Under the pieces are notes generated by a model. That model had not been told where the DNA came from. It saw only the letters and a list, made by a program, of their open reading frames with translations, and ran no database searches. The position numbers were made by a program, and so were the translations under genes. Of a stretch of DNA of 64,000 nt, positions 24,180 through 33,101 are shown piece by piece. Every line of letters begins with the position of its first letter. Positions within the stretch are counted from its first letter, which is position 1. This stretch comes from Tretioscincus oriximinensis (taxonomy: Eukaryota > Chordata > Lepidosauria > Squamata > Gymnophthalmidae): positions 15,830,359-15,894,358 of the forward strand of contig JAJVDF010000001.1 of assembly GCA_022410635.1 (NCBI GenBank), given 5' to 3'.

Positions 24180-24300
24180 GGAGGGAGGGAGGATTATGTT
24201 TAATATGTTTTAATAATTTGTTTATTTTATCTTTTTTGTTGTTATCTACCCTGGGATCTACTGGTGAAGGGTGGCATATAAAATTTTTAAAATAAATGCT
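24180..24300 (+). mobile_element. LINE/SINE 3' tail
   Basis: TTTTTTGTTGTTATCTACCCTGGGATCTACTGGTGAAGGGTGGCATATAAAATTT resembles the CCCTGAG..GGGCGGTATATAAA type of 3' tail of squamate LINE and SINE families. Family uncertain. Confidence 0.5.
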
Positions 24301-24447
24301 TAAAAAAATTGAATAGCACCTGCAAAAATGTGCTTTGTACTTCCAAAGTGAGAAAATAAATACTGCTCCTTTAAAGAATGTTGAGTGAGAAGGGAGGGGT
24401 GAGCTAAATATATTTTTTAATATATAAAAAAGGTCAGAGATATGTGA

Positions 24448-24540
24448 TTGAAAAGGAAGGAACAGAAGGACTAAAGGAAGGAATGGAAGAAGGAATGGAA
24501 GAAGGAATAAAAGAAGGAAAGGAAAGAACTTTATCAAAAG
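24448..24540 (+). repeat. Purine-rich (GGAA/GAAGGAAT)n low-complexity repeat
   Basis: Imperfect tandem GAAGGAATG units on the + strand, almost only A and G over about 90 bases. The minus-strand open frame here is a run of Leu/Pro/Phe and is not a gene. Confidence 0.85.
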
Positions 24541-24544
24541 AAGT

Positions 24545-24715
24545 TTAAATCAATCAGCACTAACAGAAATTATTCCTAAATGCTCATTGAAAGGACAAAT
24601 CCTTGAGCTCAAATACTTCGGCTGAATAATGGGAAGACAAGATTTGTTGGGAAATACTCTGATGCCAGGAAAGATGGAAGGCAAAAGAAAGAAAGGAGGG
24701 TCTGATCTGGCCTGT
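24545..24715 (+). mobile_element. BovB LINE fragment
   Basis: GGACAAATCCTTGAGCTCAAATACTTCGGC and ATACTCTGATGCCAGGAAAGATGGAAGGCAAAAGAAAG match the near-terminal part of BovB ORF2. Short and frameless. Confidence 0.75.
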
Positions 24716-25065
24716 TTGCACCTCCCCCCCCCCTTTTGATAACACTGGGTTAAGGGAACACAAAGCCAGGCACTGCTCAGGTTTGCTTTACTTTCTCCTA
24801 GGGAGAACTTGCAGCCACCTGCTTTCCATGTTGTTGAGCTACTGAAGGGCTGTTCCCCTGTCTTCTAGGACCCTTCTGTTCCTGCAATCCTCTGTAGACT
24901 CCCTGTCTGATTCTTAGTCTTCATTTTCTGCACAGCCACACATGAGAGCAATAAAATTGTCTTTTCTTAAGTCTTTCCCTAGAAATGTTCTACAGCATTT
25001 GCCTACCGCCTGCAAAATACTTTTCTCCCTGACAGATGTTTTTTTCTTTCAAACATAGCATCACC
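24716..25065. other. No recognised feature
   Basis: Contains a short C-run at about 24724-24734; otherwise nothing supportable. Confidence 0.45.
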
Positions 25066-25069
25066 TTCC

Positions 25070-25224
25070 CGGACTCTATTGCTGGGTCTTTAGTGGCATG
25101 GGAAACTTCTAGGGAAACCTTTATGCAGTTGGCCACTGCCTTCTTCCAAGAGAGACTGAGGATCAATCAAGCAACTTTCGGATTTCCAGGGTGTTTACTC
25201 TACCACTGAGCTACAACCACTCCT
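25070..25224 (-). mobile_element. tRNA-derived SINE, minus strand
   Basis: On the minus strand the 5' end reads GTTGTAGCTCAGTGGTAGAGT, a clear RNA polymerase III A box within a tRNA-like head, followed by a degraded B-box-like GATTGATCC. It is a SINE head and not a tRNA gene, because the cloverleaf 3' half is missing. Confidence 0.72.
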
Positions 25225-25320
25225 ATTAATCAATCAATCAATTTCTATACCGCCCTATATCTGAAGGGCTCAGGGCAGTTAACTATAAAAACCAAAATTA
25301 ATATATTAAAACAGCCATAT
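25225..25320 (-). mobile_element. LINE/SINE 3' tail, minus strand
   Basis: The + strand shows (AATC)n, TATACCGCCCTATATCTGAAGGGCTCAGGGCAG and A-rich sequence, the complement of the CCCTGAG..GGGCGG..ATA tail type. Confidence 0.6.
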
Positions 25321-25324
25321 CTAC

Positions 25325-25495
25325 AAGTAGAGAAGGGAGAGTTTTTCTAGACTACCTGGGTATCCCTATGCAAGCTTCTTGGTAGAAATGCAGAATTGAT
25401 TCCCTATTTCCTGATGGAGGCTGGGGTTTAGACTAGAAATTCTTTGCTTTCTAGGCTGCTTGCATTGCTACTTAACTACAACCCCTCCTATTGGT
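25325..25495 (-). mobile_element. tRNA-derived SINE, minus strand, second copy
   Basis: Minus strand starts GGGGTTGTAGTTAAGTAGCAATG, a degraded form of the tRNA-like head in the copy at 25070-25224; the bodies are also alike (both contain AAACTCTCCCTTCTC- or AGTCTCTCTTGG-type segments). Confidence is lower because the A box has diverged. Confidence 0.5.
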
Positions 25496-26095
25496 GACCT
25501 AAATCTCCACATTCCTCCTCTACAGTATCATATTTAATTGTTTATGAGAGTTTGTAATTGCCTTTCCACAGCACTGCGACTTCACTTAGGACTGACCATG
25601 CAGTCTTCTCCTGCCTCATGCTTATCCTTGACTTGAAGCTTCAGCAGCGAAGCAACAGTTCTTAGCCAAGAGCTGCAGAAACTTCCAGCTCTATGTGTAG
25701 CATTTGTGTAGTATAAGTATTCTAGACTTAATTTGTTGGTTTTGTCCAGCCATTCAGTCACGCCCAACACTTGTGTGATTCTAGAGTCACCATTGCACCA
25801 GCCCCCCCCCCCCCCATCTCAAACTGACTCATAAAATCTGGCTGGGCTTCTGTTTGTGGCTTCCATAACGTTATCCGTCCACTTTATTCTTGGTCATTCC
25901 TTTCTCCTTCTGCCTTTTTTCTTTCCTAGTATCAGGATCTTTTCCATTGAGCCTTTTCATTATGCCTCCTCATTATGTGGCAAAAGTATTTGAGCTTAGA
26001 GAGGATACTGTGAAATGGAAGAAAGTACAAAAAAACAAAAAGAGCAGCAGGCATGATAAAGGGGTTGGAGCACTTCAGGCTTCAATAAGTATGTT
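25496..26095. other. No recognised feature
   Basis: Contains a 14-C run at 25801-25814. Otherwise no gene or clear repeat. Confidence 0.45.
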
Positions 26096-26099
26096 TCCT

Positions 26100-26535
26100 C
26101 AACCTTGAAAGATGGTGTTTAAGAGGTGATCTGTTTGAAATGTACAAAAACATGCTTGAAGTGGGTAAGATGAATAGAAAAAAATTCCATCACATAACAC
26201 TAGGACTAGAGGGGGTCATTCCTTGAAACTAATGGGCAGAAGAGTTAGGACAAACAAGGGAAACTATTTATTTAACCCAGAGGGTCATTGCTCTATGTAA
26301 CTTACTTCCAGAAGAAGTGATGGTATCTAGCAGCCTGGATAGCTTTAAGGCAGGATTAGACAAGTTCATAGACACCAAAGGAATAAATAGCTACTGCCTG
26401 TGGGATGGTACAAAAGGCAGCATTCTTGAAAAACTATTTGCAGGGAGTCCAGAACAAGTGAGGATTTTGCCCTTCTGCTTGACACTGCCCAGGTGCAACT
26501 GGTGGGCCACTGTGTGATTATGTTTTTATGGGCTT
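26100..26535 (+). mobile_element. CR1 LINE 3' region
   Basis: GTTTAAGAGGTGATCTGTTTGAAATGTACAAAAACATG, CACATAACACTAGGACTAGAGGG, AGCCTGGATAGCTTTAAGGCAGGATTAGA and GGAGTCCAGAACAAGTGAGGATTTTGCC run in CR1 order to a short TTATGTTTTTATG tail. Part of the ORF2 C-terminus can be read at 26317-26450 but the frame is broken. Confidence 0.85.
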
Positions 26536-27110
26536 TGGCTTTATCAATTGTCCTTCCAATGAGTATTCAAGATTGATTTTCTTTCGGATTTCCCAATTCC
26601 TTTCCTCCAAGGAACACTGCAAGATTTCCTCCAGATCTATCATTCTAAAGTGCCAATTATTTGCAGTCAGTATTCCTTAGGGTTCAACTTTCACAGCCAT
26701 AATTTTCTCCTGGGAAAANCATAACTTTGACATTATGGACCTTTGCCAGCAAGATGATGTCTCTGTTTTTGGTACAGCATCTAGTTGTGCCATAGCTTTC
26801 CTCTCAACCAGCAAGTGTCTTTTAATATCTTGACTCCAGTTCACCATCTGCAGTAAACCTTGAACTCAATAAAATAAAATCTGACTCTGGTTCTCGTTCT
26901 TCCCCTTCTATCTGATATGGCATCCTCAATATAAGATTGTGAATTTAATCTCAACCCTTGCAGTTTTACTTGGATTTACTTGAAAATTGCATGTAATTGG
27001 AAAAACATGTAAATAGAGCTCAGTACATAAGTAACTTCAATTTATTTGGAGAATTGGCGGAATTAGAGCAAAATCCTCCATTGAGTCAACCTGTTTGCCT
27101 GAAATTTCCT
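26536..27110. other. No recognised feature
   Basis: About 0.6 kb, nothing supportable. Confidence 0.5.
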
Positions 27111-27114
27111 TTTT

Positions 27115-27205
27115 ACAGATTCATAGAATCATAGAAACGGAGTTGGAAGGGACTTCCAGGGCCATCTGGTCCAACCTCCTTCTCAATGCAGGAATCACAT
27201 AGTAA
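27115..27205 (-). mobile_element. CR1 terminus of the bird type, minus strand
   Basis: AGATTCATAGAATCATAGAAACGGAGTTGGAAGGGACTTCCAGGGCCATCTGGTCCAACC on the + strand is the well-known complement of the amniote CR1 3' end, with its ATAGAATC tail repeat at 27120-27135. Confidence 0.88.
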
Positions 27206-27555
27206 CTTAATTACTAACATGCTTTCCATATATATACTTACATATAAGCATCCCTGCCTCTCTTCCTCTCGTGGACTCTTAAGTATTATTACCCACAATA
27301 ATGTCAATTCAGTTGAGGATAAGGTTTGATACTAACTTGCCTAAAATTTCTGTTGGCTTGTACTGGGTATACCTGTCTTCCTAACAGTTACATTAACTTA
27401 AGCAGGAAATTGATCCCTTGGTGCCATTTAAGGTAGGAAATGAAACTTCCACTGACTTGTATTGAGTTAAATTGCCCTCCTGAAATTCTCCATGGACTTG
27501 AGAATTTCCATTGATTTGCATTAGACTGACAGACCTATCAACTCAATGCATATCT
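27206..27555. other. No recognised feature
   Basis: AT-rich, nothing supportable. Confidence 0.45.
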
Positions 27556-27704
27556 ACAGTAGAAAGCTTTGAGAGAGGGTAAGACAGCTTCATGGAGACC
27601 ATTGGATCTACCTATAGGTTGGAGAGAAATATATGATGCCTTTAAAGCCCAAATGCAAGAAGTCTAGGGCAGGTGAGGGTTATAGCTTTGCTTTTTGCTT
27701 AAGG

Positions 27705-27712
27705 TACGTACC
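27705..27712 (+). repeat. hAT target-site duplication, left
   Basis: TACGTACC, repeated at 28349-28356 on the other side of the element. Eight bases is the hAT-specific duplication length. Confidence 0.9.
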
Positions 27713-28348
27713 CAGTGCTTTTTTTCCATAAAAAAGGTGCCGGTACTAACGCCGCCGGTGGAGGCGGGCGGCGGCGGCGACGGGGGGCAGGAGGGGGCAG
27801 AGGGGGCGGGGGGGCAGAGGGGGGCGGGGGGGGCGGCAGAGGGGGGGCCACGTCCCCCTCGCCGGTGGCTAACGCAGCAGTACCGGCACCTTTTATTTAG
27901 GCGGGGNGAGCGGCAGGGGGNGCTCATTCCCGCGCCCCCCCTGCCGCTGCCACCGCCCGCNAACTCCGCCCCCCGCCGCCTAAATAAAAGGTGCCGGTAC
28001 TGCTGTGTTAGCCGCCAGCAAGGGGGGCATGGCCCCCCCGCCGCCGCTGCCCCCCCCCCTGCCCCGCCCCCCGCCGCCGTTGTTAGCACCAGCACCTTTT
28101 ATTTAGGCAGTTCCGGCACCTTTTATTTAGGCGGGGGGGCGGCGGNGGGCGGAGTTAGCGGGGGCGGGGGGGGCGGGAGCGGTGGGGGAGCGCCCTCCCC
28201 GCCGCTGCCACTGCCGCCGCCGCCCCGCTAACTCCGCCCCCTGCCGCCCCCCCTCCCCCCGCCTAAATAAAAGGTGCCGGAACGCCCCCCGTCGCCACCG
28301 CCGCCCGCCTCCGCCGGCGGCGTTAGTACCGTCACAAAAAAAGCCCTG
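27713..28348. mobile_element. Non-autonomous hAT element with a hairpin-rich, CpG-rich core
   Basis: The left end starts CAGTGCTTTTTTT and the right end, read in complement, CAGGGCTTTTTTT. Both continue through GGTACTAACGCCGCC, GGAGGCGGGCGGCGG and GGCGACGGGG. Terminal inverted repeats starting CAG(T/G)G(C) plus the 8-bp duplication TACGTACC define hAT. The core holds two further inverted repeats that contain the sub-terminal motif GCACCTTTTATTTAGGCGG: 27867-27904 with 27976-28013 (38 bp, 1 mismatch) and 28110-28138 with 28255-28283 (29 bp, perfect). Open frames on both strands are GC-driven Gly/Pro/Ala runs and encode no transposase. Several N calls fall in the core. Confidence 0.92.
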
Positions 28349-28356
28349 TACGTACC
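28349..28356 (+). repeat. hAT target-site duplication, right
   Basis: TACGTACC, exact copy of 27705-27712. Confidence 0.9.
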
Positions 28357-28445
28357 CAAAGCAATTGGTGACCAACTGGTGAGACAAGATGCTGGACTAG
28401 ATGGGCTGTAGCCTGATCCACCATGGCTCAGCTTATGTTCTAATA

Positions 28446-29735
28446 GGCAAATTTGTGTAGGGCAAGTATATCAATAGCTATTAGAATGTGTGACTGAAAA
28501 CTACCTGTAAGTGGGAGAAATAACAAGGTACTTCTAAAGGCTACCTGCAAGTTTTGGCTTTTTGTTGTATTGTATATTTATTTGTATTCCTTACTTTCTT
28601 TAAAACACTCAAGGCTATTTTCATCTTGACACTAGCACAAAGGGAATTATAATTTTTTTNAAAAAAATTACATCACCATAATAAGGAACTATAAACGCAA
28701 CAACCCTTGATAAGCATTCAAGTTTCGAGAGACCACTTTCTGACTTTATCAAGAGTCTCTGCTAATATCCAAAAGTGAAGCAAAAATTCAGGATACAATT
28801 TTGTCAATCATGCAATTGTAAACACACAAAAAATCATATAAATTGGTGTATATCCCCTACTGATTCTATGTATGGGTAAAAATAAAGATTTCTAACTGGG
28901 CATCTCCTAAGCAGGTTGCTTCAGGTTCATTATAAGGTATGTGCATTGCAATTGCTAGCAAAATAGTTTTCTGCTCAAGTATAGAAATAAATTTCTGAGG
29001 ACTCAAAATGAAAAGCAGCCATAATATCCTCCCACCTCTTCTCTAAAGAATCCAGAGGAAAGATCTAAGCACTGCCTTCATTTTGAAGAAACTGCTGCTG
29101 AAAGGAGGACAAAATCTTCATTTTTTGGTTTCTGTCTGAAATATGTTAGAAGTTACTTTGGGAACTCATGTGGCACAAAGAGGATATATATTTGAAATGC
29201 AGAAATGTAGAATTGGGGAGGAAGCAAAGAGAAGAAGAGAAAGAATAAGAAACTGAAACACACACCTATGGGGGAAACCCATTTTCTCAAAGGCCAGGGT
29301 CACACATCTCTGAAGTAATCCTAATTCAGCCTGTTTAAAGGGTGAGTCCAAACCCTTCTACTGCTTTAGACTTTTTAAATGTGATTAAGTGCTCTTGAGA
29401 TTGGGATAAGAGAAGTGGGGTTGAAGAAGGGGAAACTGCTTCCTTCACCAGTGTTCCCCACCCTACTGCTCTTACCCCTATCCTGGAAGGACTTACCACA
29501 ATTTACAGTAAGGGGTGGATGATCAGGGCCAAAGAGATTGGAGAGTCTGTTTTCCAGGAAGTCTCTTTTCTTGCGTAAGGTGGTCAGAGGCAGAAAAGGA
29601 CAAGTCCCTTAACCTTCAAGAAAGATGTAGAAAAAAGGGTACATGATATAGGTGGATAAAGTTATGCTCCTTGTGGATGAAACAGGTAAAGGGATTTCCA
29701 GCACCAGCCCTGTTCTTCCAGAAATAGGATCATTT
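28446..29735. other. Long stretch with no recognised feature
   Basis: About 1.3 kb of AT-rich DNA; no gene or clear repeat. Confidence 0.5.
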
Positions 29736-29739
29736 CTTC

Positions 29740-29850
29740 AACTTGAATCGTGGAAGAATCAGGACAGACAAAAGGAAGTATTTCTCATAGGGTGCAGGTA
29801 AACGTTGGGATCCACATAGCACAAGATGTGGTGTTAACTGCCAGTTTGAA
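29740..29850 (+). mobile_element. CR1 LINE fragment
   Basis: GAATCAGGACAGACAAAAGGAAGTATTTCTCATAGGGTGCAGG and CACAAGATGTGGTGTTAACTGCC match the end of CR1 ORF2. Confidence 0.65.
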
Positions 29851-30390
29851 ATAAAGGTGTGAATACACATCAAAAGAGCTGTTTGATTTGGATTGAATTG
29901 TACCATACCTGATTTGAACCCAAACTACTCCAGACCTGTAGATTGCTCAAAGAAAGAACTATAAAATGATTTAAAAAGGCAAAATATTTATGACCACGAG
30001 GAGGTTCATACTAAAGCAAGTGACTTGACCTGTTTGTTTGAATTCTAGCACCTGATACCTTATCCATACAGAGGTTTGTTTACCTCAAGGTAAACCAGTT
30101 AAAGCATGTGCTTTGATTCAAATCTGTTCACAGATGAACAGGTTTCTCTATAAATTTCTGGAAGGTTTCCGAAAGTGGTTTGGACTGCTTAAGGATAAAT
30201 AACCCTGATGATTGAATAAATATTTCTGTTAAAGAGGATAGTAGACTGTGAAAGGCCAGGTCTGAGACTGAGAACAGGACAAATGGATGGTTAGTTGAAT
30301 TTAGTTTGTTAAAAAAATGATATACTATATTATCAGGAACAACCTTAATGCAGAGAATAGTCAATCAAGAGACATAAAATATATTTCAAC
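29851..30390. other. No recognised feature
   Basis: AT-rich, nothing supportable. Confidence 0.45.
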
Positions 30391-30394
30391 CATA

Positions 30395-31010
30395 AGAAGG
30401 TAAGAGGAACCTGATGGATCCGGCCTCATGCCATCTAGTCCAGCATTCTGTCTCACACACAGTGGCTCACCCGTTGCTTCTGAGCATCTCAAGCACCTGC
30501 CCCTCAATCTCTACAAATGGCATTTAAAGGCATCCTGTCCATCTCTCCAATCTGGAGGTGGTATCTAGCAATCACTTTTGGACCAGAATCATACAACTTC
30601 AGCCCTAAAGAACTGGATTAGATCTGTGTGTGTGTGTTTTATTTTTGTTTAGTTCTTCAGGATTGGAAATGAATTCAAAGCATGCCCTCCGTGAATTTGT
30701 CTAACTCTTTCTTAAAACCATCAAGTCTAATGTTATCACCATTTCATTTGCTAGTAAAGTCAATAAACCTTTTGTTTGTGGTTGACAAAAATGCTTCCCC
30801 TTGTCTGTCCTAATTCTCCTGCCCATCAGCTTCATAGAGTGTCCTCTGGTTCTAGTGTTGTTGGAAAGAAATTTTTTCTCTATGGCCATCCCATGCATCT
30901 CTTTTCCATCCCATGCAATTTCAATCAAGTCACCTCTTAAATGCCTTCCCTCAAGGTTGAAGCTACCTAAACTTTGCAGCCTGACTTCGTAGATTCACTC
31001 TTTGCACATT
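30395..31010 (-). mobile_element. CR1 LINE 3' region, minus strand
   Basis: ATAAGAAGGTAAGAGGAACCTGATGGATCC, CCATCTAGTCCAGCATTCTGTCTCACACA and GGCATCCTGTCCATCTCTCCAATCTGGAGG form the complement of a CR1 end. After a (GT)n-containing interruption at about 30565-30660 it continues with CTAACTCTTTCTTAAAACCATCAAG and CTGCCCATCAGCTTCATAGAGTGTCC to about 31010. A minus frame at 30701-30928 keeps an RGHSMKLMGRRIRTDKGKHF block of the ORF2 end. Confidence 0.8.
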
Positions 31011-32005
31011 CTTGTTGCCATTTATTATTTGTTTGATTTTTTTTTTAATTTATCTTGCCCTAGACCTAGAGGTCTATAACTGAACCTTTTACAGTTTGGC
31101 CATATACTCAATTTTTTAATTTGCTGAGGATAAAAATGAAACAAACAAAAATAAAATAATCTAAGCAAAATGAGAATGGCTTGTAGGCTTCCCAAACAAC
31201 TGGATGCATCTTGGAGAACAATCTGCTGAACTAGATGGGTTGCAGTTGTGATCCTACAGGGTTATCAGTTGTCACTATCCATGTGTGCTAAATCCCCTCT
31301 TTGCCACCACTGTTAAAAATACAGAAGCCCCATTCTCTAGCTAGGCATTCTGGTTCAGATCAGATGTGCCTGCTATTCCTTACAGGCCTCTACCTCAAAA
31401 TGAATGAAAGTTAAACGGCACTTGAGGTCCCACAATTCTGTAAGCCAAATAGCTTTCTGTTGTAATCCATTTCACTTTAGTTGTTAGAAAATGAATTCTT
31501 AAAGTCCTGGTAAATCCCGAGAATTGCTTTTGCAATCTTAAATTCCTTCTTACATTTTGTAACTGAAACTTTGCAACCCTATTAAGTATGATTGGCATAG
31601 GATGCTTTCTGTTAGAATTGCAAAAAAGACGACACAGTGTAATGCTCTGCTTTATTCAGCTAATCTTTCCTTGGGTTAGTTGCTTAGAGCTCTAAATACT
31701 TGTCTGTTTTGAAACCTGCCATTTGGAGGAAATTGTTTTTGCTTTTTATTTGNTTTTTAAAAAATTTACATTAAATGCAAAATGGACATAAACGTCTTTC
31801 TACAACTTAATTTCTAATATAGATTATATGAGTGTTCTAGTTAATTTACACTTTTAGGGTGGGATGATCATCTCTTGGTTCACCCATTAAGTGACATAGT
31901 TCTGGNAGTCGTATGCAAATCGTGTACGCTTTATTAGAAAATTCACCCTCATATGGCATGCAGGTCCTTGTGCAGCCCCATTCACAGAAGTACTATAGAT
32001 AACAT
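31011..32005. other. Mostly unrecognised; degraded CR1 end near 31185-31255
   Basis: CAACTGGATGCATCTTGGAGAACAATCTGCTGAACTAGATGGGTTGCAG looks like a worn CR1 3' end on the + strand. The remainder, to 32005, holds no supportable feature. Confidence 0.45.
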
Positions 32006-32009
32006 TATT

Positions 32010-32878
32010 GGACAGAAAACAAGAACCCCAATTACTCCTACCAAATGATGGGTACCAAGCTTTCTGTGACCGAGCAGGAAAAGGATCTTGGGGGGTTGGC
32101 AGACAGTTCAATGAAGATGTCGTCCCAGTATGCAGCAGCAGNAAAAAAAGCAAATTTCAGTGTTGGGGATCATAAGGAAAGGAACCGAAAATGAGTCAGC
32201 AAGTGTTGTTTTGTCTCTTTATAAATCTGTGGTAAGGCCACAATTGGAATACTGTGTCCAATTCTGTTTCCCACACCTCAAAAAAGATATTGTGGAACTA
32301 GAGAAGGTGCAGAAAAGGGCAACAAGAATAATCAAGGGACTGGAGTACTTCCCTTATGAAATCTAGCTGCAGCATCTGGGCCTCTTCAGCCTTAAAAGAC
32401 AGCATTTGAGAGCTGATCTGATGATTGAGGTATATAAAATAATGTCTGGGATGGATGAGGTGAATAGAGAAAAAATATTTTCTCTATCACACTAGACTAG
32501 GTCCAGGGAGTATTCTTTGAAACTAATGGGCAGAAGAGTGAGATCAGACAAAGGAAGGTATTTTTTCACTCAGAGTCATTGGTCCATGGAATTTACTCCC
32601 AGAATAGATGGTGATAACTAGCAGCCTGGGTAGATTCAAGACAGGGTTAGATAGGTTTATGGACACCAAGGGTATAAATAGCTACTAAGATGGATCTGGG
32701 ATATAGCAACAGGCAGTATGCGTGAAATACCATTTGCAAGGAGTTNNGAATAGATGAAATTTTTNCCTTCTGTTGAGACTGCCCAGGTGCAATTGGTGGA
32801 CCTCTGTTTCAGACCGAATGCTGGACTACATGGGCTTGGGCCCAATTCAGCACGGCTCCTCTTATGTTCTTATAAGGA
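32010..32878 (+). mobile_element. CR1 LINE 3' third, well preserved
   Basis: This copy is collinear with 49720-50340 of the long CR1 and continues to the true 3' end. It reads GAACCCCAATTACTCCTACC, GGGTACCAAGCTTTCTGTGACCGAGCAGG, then the ESASVVLSLYKSVVRPQLEYCVQF block (frame at 32130-32366), CACTAGACTAGGTCCAGGGAG, and GGGCTTGGGCCCAATTCAGCACGGCTCC with a CTCTTATGTTCTTATAA tail. Frameshifts and N calls disable it. Confidence 0.92.
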
Positions 32879-32889
32879 AATCTCCCTCA

Positions 32890-33101
32890 ACCCATTTCCT
32901 GTTTGGTGATGTCACTTCCAACCCCTGCTTCTGGAAAGGCCATCCCGGGAGCCTAGAAGTGACATCACAAATGATATCATTTCTGGAAAGGGTGCCCACC
33001 ATGATGTCACTTCCAGTCTTGTCCCAGAAGTGACGTCACCAAATTTTTCACATGTGCTTTGCATATGCAATGACCCCCTAATACATAAGATTTTCAGGCA
33101 C
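32890..33101 (+). repeat. TGACATCA-rich hAT-like repeat, partial copy
   Basis: Alternating GTGATGTCACTTCC and GAAGTGACATCAC segments occur at about 32909, 32957, 33001 and 33028, the last containing the exact palindrome TGACGTCA (33031-33038). It ends with GATTTTCAGGCACTG, the same end as the complete element at 52421-52723. The left end could not be placed; it follows directly on a CR1 tail. Confidence 0.68.

Larger units (their letters stand above)
27560..28445 (+). mobile_element. CR1 LINE 3' end, split by a hAT insertion
   Basis: The CR1 3' end runs from about 27560 to 27712 and resumes at 28357-28445 with AGCAATTGGTGACCAACTGG, ATGCTGGACTAGATGGGCTGTAGCCTGATCCA and a CAGCTTATGTTCTAATA end. 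The GC-rich hAT element at 27713-28348 interrupts it and duplicates 8 bases of it, so the CR1 was in place first. Confidence 0.82.

Noticed and set aside
25200..25224. tRNA gene on the minus strand (TAGCTCAGTGGTAGAG A box)
   Set aside because: Only the A-box half of a tRNA is present; the anticodon arm and acceptor pairing are absent. It is a SINE head.
27664..28387. Open frames up to 178 codons on both strands in the GC-rich block, resembling a proline/glycine-rich protein or a CpG-island first exon of SHANK3
   Set aside because: They lie wholly inside a hAT element with defined ends and target duplication, are low-complexity, overlap on both strands, and contain no SPN-like peptide or matching splice donor.
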